Shown: positions 1-10,658 of the stretch, one piece after another | Layout of the letters: each line of letters begins with the position of its first letter | Position numbering within the stretch: position 1 is the first letter of the stretch | NCBI RefSeq assembly: GCF_005404815.1 | Contig: NZ_BJDF01000011.1 | Coordinates: 48,175-112,174, forward strand | DNA: 64,000 nucleotides | Origin: Companilactobacillus huachuanensis | GTDB taxonomy: Bacteria > Bacillota > Bacilli > Lactobacillales > Lactobacillaceae | Direction: 5' to 3' | The notes under the pieces: model-generated | What the model was told of the DNA's origin: nothing | The model's input: only the letters and a program-made list of their open reading frames with translations | Database searches by the model: none | Made by a program: the position numbers and the translations under genes

Positions 1-99
1 GAATTTAGAAGAGAATTCATGCAACTAAACGGTTTTGAAGTACCAGGTGCTGACAATGATACTGTAGATTTAGATAAATTAATGAAATTGAGACCATAA
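1..99 (+). CDS. C-terminal end of a probable trans-2-enoyl-CoA/ACP reductase (FabV/TER-like), cut by window edge
   Basis: Frame 1 is open from the first base to TAA at 97-99 and gives the last 32 residues of a protein. The tail contains EFRREF-like basic residues followed by LNGFEVPGADND and VDLDKL. This resembles the C-terminus of the FabV/TER family, where an F-R-x-E-F-x-x-L-x-G-F segment is followed by G-x-D-Y and a V-D-x motif. That family reduces 2-enoyl-CoA or -ACP with NADH. The neighbour downstream is a CoA-transferase, which fits acyl-CoA metabolism. The assignment rests on a short tail remembered from the family, so it is tentative. The start lies outside the window. Confidence 0.5.
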   Translation, partial: EFRREFMQLNGFEVPGADNDTVDLDKLMKLRP

Positions 100-184
100 T
101 ATTTTTCGAATAGCATCTTACCTATAACTTTCAAAGCAGTAGGTAGTTGTGATCGATGAGTTAGAAAAGGATGGGGTGTTTTTA

Positions 185-1780
185 ATGACTGTACAATTTA
201 TTAACAGTGAAAAGGCTGCAGAGCTTATTCCTGATAATGCAACTATTGCTTTGGAAGGTTTCTTAGGCTCAGATGTTGCTGAAGAGATCCTAGAAAATAT
301 TCGTAAGAGATTTGATAAAGAGGGTCATCCTAAGGATCTAGAAGTATGGCATGCATCAGGTATTGGTGATGGTAAGGATAAAGGAACTAATAACTTTGCT
401 GCTAAAGGTTTGTTGAAGAGATTAGTTGGGGGACATTGGGCACTAGCTCCACAACTAGAACCTTTAGTCGCAAACAATGACTTTGAGGCATATAATTTCC
501 CTCAAGGTGTTATGTCACAAATTTTCCGTGATTCTGCCGCTCATAAGCCTATTCAAATTAGTCGAGTTGGCCTTGGAACATTCGTCGATCCAGACATCGA
601 AGGTGGCAAGCTAAACGATGCAGCTAAAAAGACTGATTTAGTTTCAAAGATGAAGATTAAAGGTGAAGATTACTTAGCATATGATGTTCCAAAGCCAAAC
701 GTTGCTATTTTACGTGGAACATATGCTGATGAAGATGGTAATATCACTTTTGATGACGAACCATTGACTCTTGAATCAACATCAATCGCTATGGCTGCTC
801 ACAATAACGGTGGTAAAGTCTTTGTTCAAGTAAAGAGAATTTTGAAGAAGGGTTCAATGAAACCTAAGGATATCAGAATCCCTGGACTATTGGTCGATTA
901 CGTTGTTGAAACAAATGATGAATTGATGACAAGACAAAGTACTGCTACACAATTCAATCCGGATTATGTTAACCAAGCCGTTGTTAAAGCAGCTGGTGCA
1001 ATTAACGTGCCACTTGATGCTAAGAAAGTTATTGCCAGACGTGCTGCCATGTATAAGAACGAAAATGACAACATTGTTAACTATGGTATCGGTAAATATC
1101 CAGAAACAGTTTCTTTGATCTTAAAAGAAGAAGGAGCTGCTGAAAACGTTACGACAACTGTTGAACCCGGAACATTTGGTGGTGTTCCTATGGGTGGTGG
1201 TGACTTCGGTTGTGCCATTTCACCTGAATCAACAATTGATCAACCATATATGTTTGACTTCTACGATGGTGGTGGTATTGACATCACATTCTTAGGCCTT
1301 GCCGAATTGGATAAACTTGGTAATATCAACGTTTCTAAGTTTGGCCCTAAGATTGCTGGTACTGGTGGTTTCGTTAATATTACACAAAACACACCAACAG
1401 TTGTCTTTACTGGTACATTTACTGCCGGTGGACTTAAAGAAGAAGTCAAAGATGGTAAACTCAATATTCTTCAAGAAGGTAAATTTAATAAACTTGTTAA
1501 TAACGTAGAACAGATCACATTCTCTGGTCCAGTTTCACACGACAACAAGCAAAATATTTACTACATTACAGAACGTGCCGTCTTCCAATTGGTTGATGGT
1601 GGTATTGAGTTGATTGAAATTGCACCAGGTATGAATCTTCAAAAGGATATTCTTGATCACATGGACTTCAAGCCACAAATCAGCAATGATTTACGCTATA
1701 TGGATCCTCGTATCTTTGAAGAACCATTGATGGGCAATGTCACTAACCAACCAGGTGAAAAAGTAGCATTGACTGTTTAA
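185..1780 (+). CDS. Acyl-CoA:acetate/3-ketoacid CoA-transferase, YdiF/propionate CoA-transferase type
   Basis: Full-length (531 aa) two-lobed CoA-transferase that moves CoA between short-chain acids in the cytosol. The segment VEPGTFGGVPMGGGDFG near residue 335 matches the conserved stretch holding the catalytic glutamate that forms the glutamyl-CoA thioester. The glycine-rich tail half (GGGIDITFLGLAELD, GTGGFVNITQ) is typical of the family. A GTG at 149 would add 12 residues, but the ATG at 185 fits the family N-terminus (TVQFINSEKAAELIPDNATI) and has an AAAGGATGG Shine-Dalgarno-like stretch upstream. It follows the enoyl-reductase-like tail by 85 bp and ends before a strong hairpin terminator, so it is probably the last gene of that unit. 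Substrate cannot be fixed from sequence. Confidence 0.85.
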   Translation: MTVQFINSEKAAELIPDNATIALEGFLGSDVAEEILENIRKRFDKEGHPKDLEVWHASGIGDGKDKGTNNFAAKGLLKRLVGGHWALAPQLEPLVANNDFEAYNFPQGVMSQIFRDSAAHKPIQISRVGLGTFVDPDIEGGKLNDAAKKTDLVSKMKIKGEDYLAYDVPKPNVAILRGTYADEDGNITFDDEPLTLESTSIAMAAHNNGGKVFVQVKRILKKGSMKPKDIRIPGLLVDYVVETNDELMTRQSTATQFNPDYVNQAVVKAAGAINVPLDAKKVIARRAAMYKNENDNIVNYGIGKYPETVSLILKEEGAAENVTTTVEPGTFGGVPMGGGDFGCAISPESTIDQPYMFDFYDGGGIDITFLGLAELDKLGNINVSKFGPKIAGTGGFVNITQNTPTVVFTGTFTAGGLKEEVKDGKLNILQEGKFNKLVNNVEQITFSGPVSHDNKQNIYYITERAVFQLVDGGIELIEIAPGMNLQKDILDHMDFKPQISNDLRYMDPRIFEEPLMGNVTNQPGEKVALTV

Positions 1781-1842
1781 TGTCCTGGCTTAAAATATAA
1801 TAATATAGAAGCAAACTGATCAAATTAGTTTTCTGCCAGAAT

Positions 1843-1882
1843 AAAAAATGTCTAATTCACTTGAGTGAGTTAGACATTTTTA
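1843..1882. terminator. Rho-independent terminator after the CoA-transferase gene
   Basis: Inverted repeat AATGTCTAAT..CACT / AGTGAGTTAGACATT with A-run on the left and T-run on the right, 62 bp after the stop codon. The flanking A and T runs would let it work on both strands. Confidence 0.85.
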
Positions 1883-1895
1883 TGTTTCTTGAAGT

Positions 1896-2069
1896 CCGCC
1901 GGAGGGGGACAGTGATGGTAATCTACAGTGTGACCGGCGCGAGCCAAGGTCTCACACCTCGATTTTGAGATTCGCAAGGTACGCGAATCTCAAAATACGT
2001 CAGTGGAGTAAGGGCTAAAGCCCTAACACCACTTGCACTGCTGATTCCATCACTGTCCCCCTCCGGCTG
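1896..2069 (+). repeat. SCR repeat copy 1 (divergent lineage)
   Basis: Cruciform repeat, read as + when the CCGtYTCC-type end is on the left. The outer stem is a perfect 21-bp match (1898-1918 with 2047-2067), GCCGGAGGGGGACAGTGATG and complement. Inside are the three usual hairpins: the GGCTCG-like arm, a TTTTGAGATTCGC / GCGAATCTCAAAA arm, and GGGCT-AA-AGCCC. The outer-stem sequence is unrelated to most copies although the fold is the same. It pairs with copy 2 in facing orientation between two convergent genes. Confidence 0.9.
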
Positions 2070-2213
2070 GGTTATTAGTTAAAATGTTATGTTAATTAAC
2101 ATCTAGAATTGGTGATTTTTAAATTAATCTGGATTTAATGATTCTTCTAATTTCGAAAGTAGAAAAGTGAAATTTACAAATTATTTACAAAGACGCAATT
2201 CCAACTAAAGAAC

Positions 2214-2400
2214 TAGTCGGAAGAGCTGAGAAATATTTGTGGGCAGTGGAAGTGGCGTTATGGCTTTAGCCATTACGCCACCGGGCGCGTTTGGAGCCTT
2301 GCCGAACTGTGGCAAGGCTTCAAACCGAGGTTCGAGACCGCACTTTGGCTCGGACCGGTCCGCACAGCCAGTGAATATTTCTCAGCTCTGGAGACGGCAT
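2214..2400 (-). repeat. SCR repeat copy 2
   Basis: Complete core from AGTCGGAAG to GAGACGGCAT. Outer stem AGAGCTGAGAAATATT / AATATTTCTCAGCTCT. Hairpin 1 is GTGGCGTTATGGC / GCCATTACGCCAC, hairpin 2 is GTTTGGAGCCTTGCC / GGCAAGGCTTCAAAC, hairpin 3 is GGTTCGAG / CTCGGACC. It ends 7 bp before the LysR stop codon, so it lies in the 3' region of that gene. Confidence 0.95.
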
Positions 2401-2407
2401 GACAGAA

Positions 2408-3322
2408 TTAATCATTGATATGATCTTGATGTTCCTTGAAATAATTTATGAACCAATCTTCAGTGTATTTAACAACGGCGTTTTGATAGATGTCTTTTAT
2501 GCTGCACATGCTGATTGTCCATGGGAAGTTTGGATCGATGTCACGATGTTCGATGTTAGTTCCAGAATAATTTCCACCAATTGGGGAAGCGATGATTCCG
2601 ACGGCATCGTCCATTTCGGAACAGATGTTTAGGATCAAATCCCAAGAACTTGTTTTGAAGAAGTAGTTAGGGCGCAAATCGTTTCGAATGAACTTCTGAT
2701 TTATTTGATAGGTAACCATGAAACTGTCATCGAGAGTGACGATTTTTTCCTTGGCCACTTCTTTGAAGGGAATTGGTCCTTTGAAATTGTGGAAGCGATG
2801 ATTTTTGTTGAACCAGACGGCCACAGAGTCATCGTAGATCTTCTTTTCTTGAACTGAAGGGTAGGTAGCCGGTGAAACTAGCACTGCCAGATCGATTTCT
2901 TGCAAAATTAACTTCTTTTGCAGCTCATAGGCACCTTTTTCGACGATTTGTAGGTCGATTTTAGGATTTTCTTGAATGAATTTGGGAATCGCTCGATTGA
3001 ATACGGTGGAAATAATGACTGGTGCGATTCCGACTTTGACGGTTCCGGTCTTATCATCGGCTCGGTCGTGGATACTTTTGATCAAATCATCGTAATCTTG
3101 ACTGATAGTACGGCCGTGTGAAATAAGGTCCTCGCCAGTTGGAGTTAGTCCAGTAATTCTACCTTTGCCACGAGTAAAAATTTGAATCTGTTCAACATTT
3201 TCCAATTCACTGATAAGTTTACTCAATGCAGGTTGCGAGACATTGAGGACCCGTGAACTCTTAGTGAGATTAAAATCATTGTCGACGATGGTTATTAAAT
3301 ATTGAATTTGATGAATATCCAT
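2408..3322 (-). CDS. LysR-family transcriptional regulator
   Basis: 304-aa LysR-type regulator. The N-terminal winged helix-turn-helix is residues 1-60 (MDIHQIQYLITIV start, SQPALSKLISELE recognition region), followed by the linker and a two-lobed periplasmic-binding-like effector domain (residues about 90-295). The start ATG has a purine-rich GAAAGGGG stretch upstream on the minus strand. It is divergent from the alpha/beta hydrolase gene across about 400 bp, the usual arrangement for a LysR regulator and its target, so it may control that gene or itself. The effector is unknown. The 3' end abuts SCR copy 2. Confidence 0.9.
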   Translation of the reverse strand: MDIHQIQYLITIVDNDFNLTKSSRVLNVSQPALSKLISELENVEQIQIFTRGKGRITGLTPTGEDLISHGRTISQDYDDLIKSIHDRADDKTGTVKVGIAPVIISTVFNRAIPKFIQENPKIDLQIVEKGAYELQKKLILQEIDLAVLVSPATYPSVQEKKIYDDSVAVWFNKNHRFHNFKGPIPFKEVAKEKIVTLDDSFMVTYQINQKFIRNDLRPNYFFKTSSWDLILNICSEMDDAVGIIASPIGGNYSGTNIEHRDIDPNFPWTISMCSIKDIYQNAVVKYTEDWFINYFKEHQDHIND

Positions 3323-3719
3323 AATTTATTTTCCCCTTTCAAAAGGTAACGGTAGCAAGTGGTCTAGACGTGTAACCGCTTACAACGAATGCTGCAGTAA
3401 TATAATGAAAATTTATAGTAGAGGCCACATACACATATTTAAATCAATCATAAATTGAAGATTAGTTGTGCTGTTTTCAGAACTGGGAAATATGCACTGT
3501 CAGTGCAACCGCCAACTAATATTTCTGAGTTCTTATGATTAATTGTTTCTATTATACTTATAAATTTACTGAATGAAAATGATGGAAAAATTAAAATACT
3601 AACCAGCACTTCACATTAAATCAACTGTCTTTCAGTGTATTTGGACTGAATTTGAATATAAAAGAACATCAACCGGAGACGGAAATCTAAAACTATAAGA
3701 AAGTATTGAGGTTACTAAT
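3323..3719. other. Divergent regulatory region with a decayed SCR-like inverted repeat
   Basis: The 397-bp gap separates the LysR gene from the hydrolase gene and should hold both promoters. Around 3478-3534 the sequence AGAACTGGGAAATAT pairs with ATATTTCTGAGTTCT, and further out AATCATAA (about 3446) faces TTATGATT (about 3534). The arms resemble the outer stem of the SCR repeats (AGAGCTGGGAAATATT) but the interior hairpins are gone. I read it as a decayed SCR copy or an unrelated operator. Confidence 0.4.
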
Positions 3720-4499
3720 ATGCAATTTATTACAAGTGATGATGTAAGACTGGAATACGATGACGTCGGTCAAGGAGAACCTATTTTAATTATGACGGGT
3801 TACGCTGGCTATAAGGAGATTTGGCGTTCACAGGTTGAACTTCTGAGCCAACATTATCGCGTCATTAATTTAGATAGGAGAAATCACGGTCGTTCAGAAA
3901 CTACAACCAAAGGATTACGAATGAGTCGCCAAGGAAAAGATGTTGCTGAGTTATTAGATTATTTGAAAATAAATAAGATCAGTATGATGGGTAATTCAAT
4001 GGGTGCAGCAACTATCTGGGCATATTGTTCCTTATATGGGGATGATCGAATTAATAAAATAATCAGTGTTGATCAATCACCCAAGATGATTTCTGATAAA
4101 ACGTGGCCATACGGTCTCTTGGATTTGAACTGGGACAATTTCCCCGAGGAAGCGGAACAGATGTATCACGTTCACACGACCTATCGCAATATCGATGATG
4201 AGACATATAAATTGGTCAAAACTGTTCAGGGTGGTAAGAAATTCGATTATGAACTGAACCGACCTTTGCTGTTTGACCATGCCTTTCAGGATTGGCGAGA
4301 TGTTATTAAAACTTTGAAAGTTCCCGTTCTCTTTCTATCGGGAAAAGAAAGTCCATTTTGGTCTTCCGAGCATGCGACGGCCTCTGCCAATTTATGTGAA
4401 AACGGCAAGGCCATCATTGTACCTGATTCTGGACATATTATTATGTCCGAACAGCAGGAATTATTCAATACTATCATGATGGATTTCTTGCAATCATGA
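3720..4499 (+). CDS. Alpha/beta-hydrolase fold protein
   Basis: 259-aa single-domain alpha/beta hydrolase, probably cytosolic because no signal peptide is seen. The nucleophile elbow is G-N-S-M-G near residue 93, the oxyanion region follows strand 3 (IMTGYAGYKEIW), and the catalytic His lies in DSGHIIMSEQ near the C-terminus. The acid residue is probably the Asp or Glu near VLFLSGKESPF. These enzymes cleave esters, lactones or C-C bonds, and nothing here fixes the substrate. It stands alone, divergent from the LysR regulator, and is followed by an AT-rich leader region. Confidence 0.8.
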   Translation: MQFITSDDVRLEYDDVGQGEPILIMTGYAGYKEIWRSQVELLSQHYRVINLDRRNHGRSETTTKGLRMSRQGKDVAELLDYLKINKISMMGNSMGAATIWAYCSLYGDDRINKIISVDQSPKMISDKTWPYGLLDLNWDNFPEEAEQMYHVHTTYRNIDDETYKLVKTVQGGKKFDYELNRPLLFDHAFQDWRDVIKTLKVPVLFLSGKESPFWSSEHATASANLCENGKAIIVPDSGHIIMSEQQELFNTIMMDFLQS

Positions 4500-4613
4500 T
4501 CAATGAAAATGTTATAAATATGTTCAAACTACTATATCTAAATTATACGTTTTTTTATAAGAAATGTGAGAACCGTTATTTGATAATTTTCCATATTATA
4601 TTTTGAATACCAT

Positions 4614-4650
4614 AGCTAAAAAGTGAAACCGACTATTTTAGCACTTTTTA
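4614..4650 (+). terminator. Possible terminator after the alpha/beta hydrolase
   Basis: AAAAAGTG and CACTTTTT pair across 16 nt; an alternative pairing is GCTAAAA / TTTTAGC. It ends in a short T-run, 115 bp after the stop codon. Confidence 0.5.
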
Positions 4651-5191
4651 GGGGTAATAAGCAGTCTGCATAAGGTCAATAACTTGAAGTTATGGTTATA
4701 TAGTCAATAATTGCTAATTATTTTTAATAAAAGTGCGGTAAACTAACCAAAACAATAATCAATAAGTAATTATCGAAAAAAGTCTTTACTGTTTATCATA
4801 ATAGCCATAAAAGTAGGTTATATGCTTATCAAACGCTGATATAACAGGGATTATAAGACTTTTTTAAGCGAAAAATGGCTTCAAAAATAGAAAACGCTTA
4901 CAAAACATCTTTTTGCTAAAAGCTGATAAAACGGCATTTTTGATTATTTAATAATTAGTAAAAAATTGAACGCTATTTGCAATTTTAAATAACGATTGTA
5001 ATATAAATTGTAGGAGCGCTCGAGAGATAAAGAAATGTTTTTCATAAGTAAACGATTGCAAAAATAAATTTATTGCAAATCAAGATCGATTTTCACTAAT
5101 TAGCCTAGGTAAATGAAAATTGATTTTTAACCTATGAATTACATTTATGGATTTGTTTTTCACACTTAACTTTCTATTGGAGGATTTAATT
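4651..5191 (+). promoter_or_regulatory. Long structured leader with cre-like sites upstream of the FabK-like gene
   Basis: No gene is seen here. AAAAAAGTCTT (4786-4796) and AAGACTTTTTT (4855-4865) form a perfect 11-bp inverted repeat with a T-run, around a 58-nt interior. Three sites resemble CcpA cre boxes: GAAAACGCTTACAA (about 4889-4902), AATAACGATTGTAA (about 4988-5001) and GTAAACGATTGCAA (about 5048-5061). A second hairpin, GATCGATTTTCA / TGAAAATTGAT with T-run (5084-5128), sits 60 bp before the start and could be an attenuator. I cannot match this to a known riboswitch. Confidence 0.45.
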
Positions 5192-6127
5192 ATGAATAAA
5201 GTATGTGAACTTTTAGGAATCAAGTACCCAGTTGTTCAAGGAGCTATGCAAGAAGTTGCTACTGCTGAATTAGCCGCCGCCGTATCAAATGGTGGTGGAC
5301 TTGGAATTATCGCTGCTGGTGGTAAGACAGCTGACCAAGTAAGAGAAGAAATTCAAAAAGCTAAGAAACTAACAAAGAACACATTTGCTGTTAACTTGAT
5401 GTTGATGGATCCTAACACACCAGACGTTGTCAAAGTTGTTATCGATGAAGGCGTTAAAGTAGTTACAACTGGTGCTGGTACACCTAAACCTTACATGAAA
5501 GATTTGAAGGCCGCTGGTATTAAAGTTTGTCCTGTTATTCCTAACGTTAAGATTGCTAAGAAGATGGAAGAAATGGGTGCCGATGCCGTTATTGCCGAAG
5601 GTATGGAAGGTGGAGGACACATTGGTGTTCTAACATCACAAACTCTATGGCCACAAATTGCTGATGCTGTTTCAATTCCTCTAATCGCTGCTGGTGGTGT
5701 TGGTGACGGACGTGGTGTTGTAAATGCCTTTGTTGCTGGTGCACAAGCTGTTCAATGTGGAACAATCTTCTCAATCGCTAAGGAAAGTCCTGTTGGAGAT
5801 AACTGGAGAAAGTTAGTTATCGACGCTACTGATACTTCAACAGTCGTTGCTGGTGCAACAATCAAAGATGCATCACGTATTATCAAGAACAACATTGCTA
5901 ACAAGTTAACAGAACTTGAATTAGATCAAGTATCACGTGACGAATTCAACTCAGTTATGAACGAAGGATTAAGAAATGCCGTTCAAAAAGATGATGTTGA
6001 TGATGGACTAGTATTTAGTGGTCAAGTTTCAGGTCTAATCAAAGAATCATTACCAGCTGGAGAAATCGTTAAGAAGTTAATGGACGAAGCACAAGAAGTT
6101 CTTAACAAAAAAATTGAATTGGTATAG
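5192..6127 (+). CDS. FMN-dependent enoyl-ACP reductase II (FabK)-like / nitronate monooxygenase family protein
   Basis: 311-aa TIM-barrel flavoprotein of the FabK/2-nitropropane dioxygenase superfamily. It begins MNKVCELLGIKYPVVQGAMQ, the usual family start. It carries the FMN-binding stretches EGMEGGGHIG (near residue 135) and AAGGVGDGRGV (near residue 175). FabK members reduce enoyl-ACP in fatty acid synthesis; nitronate monooxygenases oxidise nitronates. The EGMEGGGHIG motif is closer to FabK, but function is not settled because no fab cluster is nearby. The start was moved to ATG 5192 because GGAGGATTTAATT lies just upstream; an earlier ATG at 5147 has no ribosome site. It is preceded by a long leader with cre-like sites, suggesting carbon catabolite control. 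Confidence 0.75.
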   Translation: MNKVCELLGIKYPVVQGAMQEVATAELAAAVSNGGGLGIIAAGGKTADQVREEIQKAKKLTKNTFAVNLMLMDPNTPDVVKVVIDEGVKVVTTGAGTPKPYMKDLKAAGIKVCPVIPNVKIAKKMEEMGADAVIAEGMEGGGHIGVLTSQTLWPQIADAVSIPLIAAGGVGDGRGVVNAFVAGAQAVQCGTIFSIAKESPVGDNWRKLVIDATDTSTVVAGATIKDASRIIKNNIANKLTELELDQVSRDEFNSVMNEGLRNAVQKDDVDDGLVFSGQVSGLIKESLPAGEIVKKLMDEAQEVLNKKIELV

Positions 6128-6177
6128 GGATACCAACATAGGTTTATGTTAGGAGTTAATAAAAATTAACTTAGTAT

Positions 6178-7758
<1,581 letters not shown>

Positions 7759-7815
7759 AATGCAGTCAAGATAATCAAATTGGTTGTCTATTGCGTAGTA
7801 ACGAGGGACGAACTT

Positions 7816-9594
7816 ATGACATTTTCAATTAAGAGTAGAGCAGAAGAAATAAAGAAATTAAAAACTAGAAGACTTGATTTATTAATCGTTGGTGGTGGTA
7901 TTACCGGAGCAGGTGTTGCTCTACAAGCTAGCGCTGCTGGCATGAGAACAGCCTTGATCGATATGCAAGACTTTGGAGCTGGGACTTCATCGAGATCGAC
8001 ACGACTAGTTCACGGTGGTATTAGATACCTTAAGAACTTTGATGTTGAGGTTGTCTCTGAGACGGTTCAAGAACGTGCAATTATCCAACATGTCGCACCG
8101 CACGTAACAAGACCAGATCCAATGTTGCTACCAATTTATGACGAACCAGATACAACATTCTCCATGTTCTCAGTTAAAGTTGCCATGGATCTATATGATC
8201 ACTTGGCAGGTATTAACAAATCAGAACATTTGAAACAATATGCTAACTATACTTTGAACAAAGAACAAGTTTTGGAGCTAGAACCACAATTGAACCCAGA
8301 GAATTTAGCTGGTGGTGGGATCTATCTTGATTACTTGAACAATGACTCACGTTTAGTTATCGAAAACATTAAGAAAGCTCATGATTTGGGCGGTTTGATG
8401 GTTAGTCGTTTGAAGGCTGTTAAGGTTCTTCATAACCAATTTGGCAATGCATGTGGGATGACTGTCAAAGATATGGTTACTGGTGAAGAATTCGACATCA
8501 AGGCCAAAATTGTTCTTAATGCTTCAGGTCCATGGTCTGACTTTGTCAAAGACTTGGATGAAAATCATGATCAAGCTAAGACACAAATGCGTCCTACCAA
8601 GGGTGTTCACTTAGTTGTTGATCAATCAAGATTGAACGTTCCAAAGCCAACATACTTCGGTTCAGGTACAAATGATGGTCGTATGATCTTCACAATTCCA
8701 AGAGATGGTAAGACATACTTTGGAACAACTGATACTGACTTTAAGGGTGATTTAACACATCCTAAGGTTGATCAAGGCGATGTTGACTACTTGCTAAGAA
8801 TCATTAACAAGAAGTATCCAGAAGCTCACATTACACTTGACGATGTTGAATCAAGTTGGGCTGGTGTAAGACCTCTTGTTGCCGAAGAACCTGCTCCGGT
8901 AGATGATAAAAAAGCAGAAGAAAAACCAGATGTAGTTTCTGGTGCCAGTGACTCTGGTAGCCATAAACTAACTGCCTCACAAGTATCACGTGGTAGTTCA
9001 TTGAAGCGCGCTGATGATGGCTTGATTACCTTAGCTGGTGGTAAGTTAACTGACTATCGTAAGATGGCTGACGGCGCTATGAAGATGATCATCGAAATTA
9101 TGAATACACAATATGCACGCGACTACAAACCAGTAGATTCAGCAAATATCAAAGTTTCTGGTGGGGACTTTGACTCAGATCACGCTGAAGATGCACTTAA
9201 GGGTTATGCCAAAGAAGCAGTTGCTGCAGGAATTGATCCTGTCGGTGCTGAAAAGATGGCTAACATCTTTGGTTCAAATATGGAACAAATCCTTGATGGC
9301 GCAAAAGATACTAAATTAGCACCAGGTTTGAGCTTAGCTGAAACTTTGAGCTTGCGTTATTCAATGGAAAATGAAATGGCTATGACTCCAGAAGATTATC
9401 TATTCCGTCGTACAAATAATTTATTATTCAACCACGACGAGATTAAGAATATTGAAGCTGGCGTTATTAGTGAAATGGCCGCTTACTATGACTGGACAGA
9501 TGACGAAATTCAATCTTATACCAAAGCAACTGATGAATTGATCAGTGAAGCTTCATTGGATTACTTGAAGAAAGCTGCTGCCGTTAAAGCTTAG
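7816..9594 (+). CDS. glpO: Alpha-glycerophosphate oxidase / FAD-dependent glycerol-3-phosphate dehydrogenase
   Basis: 592-aa FAD enzyme oxidising sn-glycerol-3-phosphate to dihydroxyacetone phosphate. The dinucleotide-binding motif VGGGITGAG is near residue 25, and TSSRSTRLVHGGIRYL is a GlpD/GlpO signature. An insert rich in Ala, Glu, Asp and Ser (about residues 358-390) lies in the place of the extra segment found in GlpO oxidases of streptococci and enterococci, which pass electrons to oxygen and make H2O2. That supports GlpO over GlpD, but it is not proof. An upstream TTG/GTG-frame extension to 7780 was rejected because ATG 7816 has GAGGGACG before it. It forms a glycerol operon with glpK. 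Confidence 0.9.
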   Translation: MTFSIKSRAEEIKKLKTRRLDLLIVGGGITGAGVALQASAAGMRTALIDMQDFGAGTSSRSTRLVHGGIRYLKNFDVEVVSETVQERAIIQHVAPHVTRPDPMLLPIYDEPDTTFSMFSVKVAMDLYDHLAGINKSEHLKQYANYTLNKEQVLELEPQLNPENLAGGGIYLDYLNNDSRLVIENIKKAHDLGGLMVSRLKAVKVLHNQFGNACGMTVKDMVTGEEFDIKAKIVLNASGPWSDFVKDLDENHDQAKTQMRPTKGVHLVVDQSRLNVPKPTYFGSGTNDGRMIFTIPRDGKTYFGTTDTDFKGDLTHPKVDQGDVDYLLRIINKKYPEAHITLDDVESSWAGVRPLVAEEPAPVDDKKAEEKPDVVSGASDSGSHKLTASQVSRGSSLKRADDGLITLAGGKLTDYRKMADGAMKMIIEIMNTQYARDYKPVDSANIKVSGGDFDSDHAEDALKGYAKEAVAAGIDPVGAEKMANIFGSNMEQILDGAKDTKLAPGLSLAETLSLRYSMENEMAMTPEDYLFRRTNNLLFNHDEIKNIEAGVISEMAAYYDWTDDEIQSYTKATDELISEASLDYLKKAAAVKA

Positions 9595-9639
9595 TAAAAC
9601 CATTTCAAGTAGAAAATCTTAGTCATTGGGAGTTTTATT

Positions 9640-10590
9640 ATGACAAATTTTACTAATACCTATCATGCATTAGGTACAGAAATCAAATTAACAGTGTTTC
9701 AAAAAGAGCATGTACCAGCTCTTGATAAGGCCAATGATTTAGTTCAATGTTGTGAGGATCTTTTAACAGTTAATCGCACAGAATCAGAAATCATGTCGAT
9801 AAATCATGCTTCAGGTAAAGGTCCAGTATCGGTATCTGAAATCAGTTATGACATAGTTAAAAGGGCCGTACAAGTTAGTCAAGAAAATCATGGGTTTAAC
9901 GCAGCAATAGGGCCATTAGTAAAATTGTGGCATATAGGATTCTCCGATGCTGAGATTCCTAGCGACCAAGAAATTTCTCACACATTAAGATTGACCAATC
10001 CCAGACGTATCATGTTGAATGATAAAGAGAGATCCGTCTTCCTATTAGATGAAGGAATGGAATTAGATTTGGGTGGTATAGCGAAAGGCTATATTGCAGA
10101 TGCTATTAAGAAATTATGGCATGAACTAGGAGTTGATCAAGGAATTATAAACTTGGGTGGAAATGTTCTACTGGTAGGTCGAAGCATTCATAATGATGGA
10201 CTTTGGAAAGTTGGCGTTCAGTCTCCCTTTGATACGAGAAATGAACCAATTGGGATTTTAGAGATACCAGATTATTCAATCGTTACCTCTGGAATTTACG
10301 AACGATTTTTGAACAAAAATGGGCACAGCTACCACCACATTATGGATCCGTTGACGGGGTACCCAGTAGAAACCGATTTATTGGGAGTTACTGTTGTTAG
10401 TCCTAAATCGATCGACGGGGAAATTTGGTCCAGTTTAGGATTTTATAACGATTATGAAGGAACTAGAAAATTATTATCTGATCCGAAAATAGGTTTGATA
10501 TTTGTTTATAAAGATATGACAGTTCGCTTAACGGATAACTTAAAGAACAAATTCAAAGTTACGGATTCAGTATTCAAAGTAGTTCAATAA
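9640..10590 (+). CDS. apbE: FAD:protein FMN transferase (ApbE family)
   Basis: 316-aa ApbE protein that attaches FMN from FAD to Thr or Ser of target flavoproteins. Visible family motifs are MELDLGGIAKGYIADAI (near residue 145), GIINLGGNVLLVG, and HHIMDPLTGYPV (near residue 230) with the metal-binding and FAD-binding residues. No lipobox or signal peptide is seen, so this copy is probably intracellular. It lies 45 bp after glpO and may be transcribed with it. Its client protein is not evident in this window; no NQR or fumarate-reductase-like FMN-binding domain is present. It ends at a strong terminator. Confidence 0.92.
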   Translation: MTNFTNTYHALGTEIKLTVFQKEHVPALDKANDLVQCCEDLLTVNRTESEIMSINHASGKGPVSVSEISYDIVKRAVQVSQENHGFNAAIGPLVKLWHIGFSDAEIPSDQEISHTLRLTNPRRIMLNDKERSVFLLDEGMELDLGGIAKGYIADAIKKLWHELGVDQGIINLGGNVLLVGRSIHNDGLWKVGVQSPFDTRNEPIGILEIPDYSIVTSGIYERFLNKNGHSYHHIMDPLTGYPVETDLLGVTVVSPKSIDGEIWSSLGFYNDYEGTRKLLSDPKIGLIFVYKDMTVRLTDNLKNKFKVTDSVFKVVQ

Positions 10591-10642
10591 AAAAATTCGA
10601 TGAGATTGTAATTCTACGGAATGCAATTCATCGATTTTTTTG
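10590..10642 (+). terminator. Terminator after apbE
   Basis: AAAATTCGATGA and TTCATCGATTTTTTT form the stem and T-run directly after the apbE stop codon. Confidence 0.85.
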
Positions 10643-10658
10643 TTTTTGTATTGAAATA

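Noticed and set aside
2300..2345. tRNA-like T-loop (GGTTCGAGACC) in SCR hairpin 3
   Set aside because: GGTTCGA resembles a T-arm, but no acceptor, D or anticodon arms can be formed; the match is explained by the hairpin pairing GGTTCGAG / CTCGGACC.
2399..2632. Open frame of 77 codons on the plus strand
   Set aside because: It lies antisense to the LysR gene and begins at the SCR end; a shadow of the real gene.
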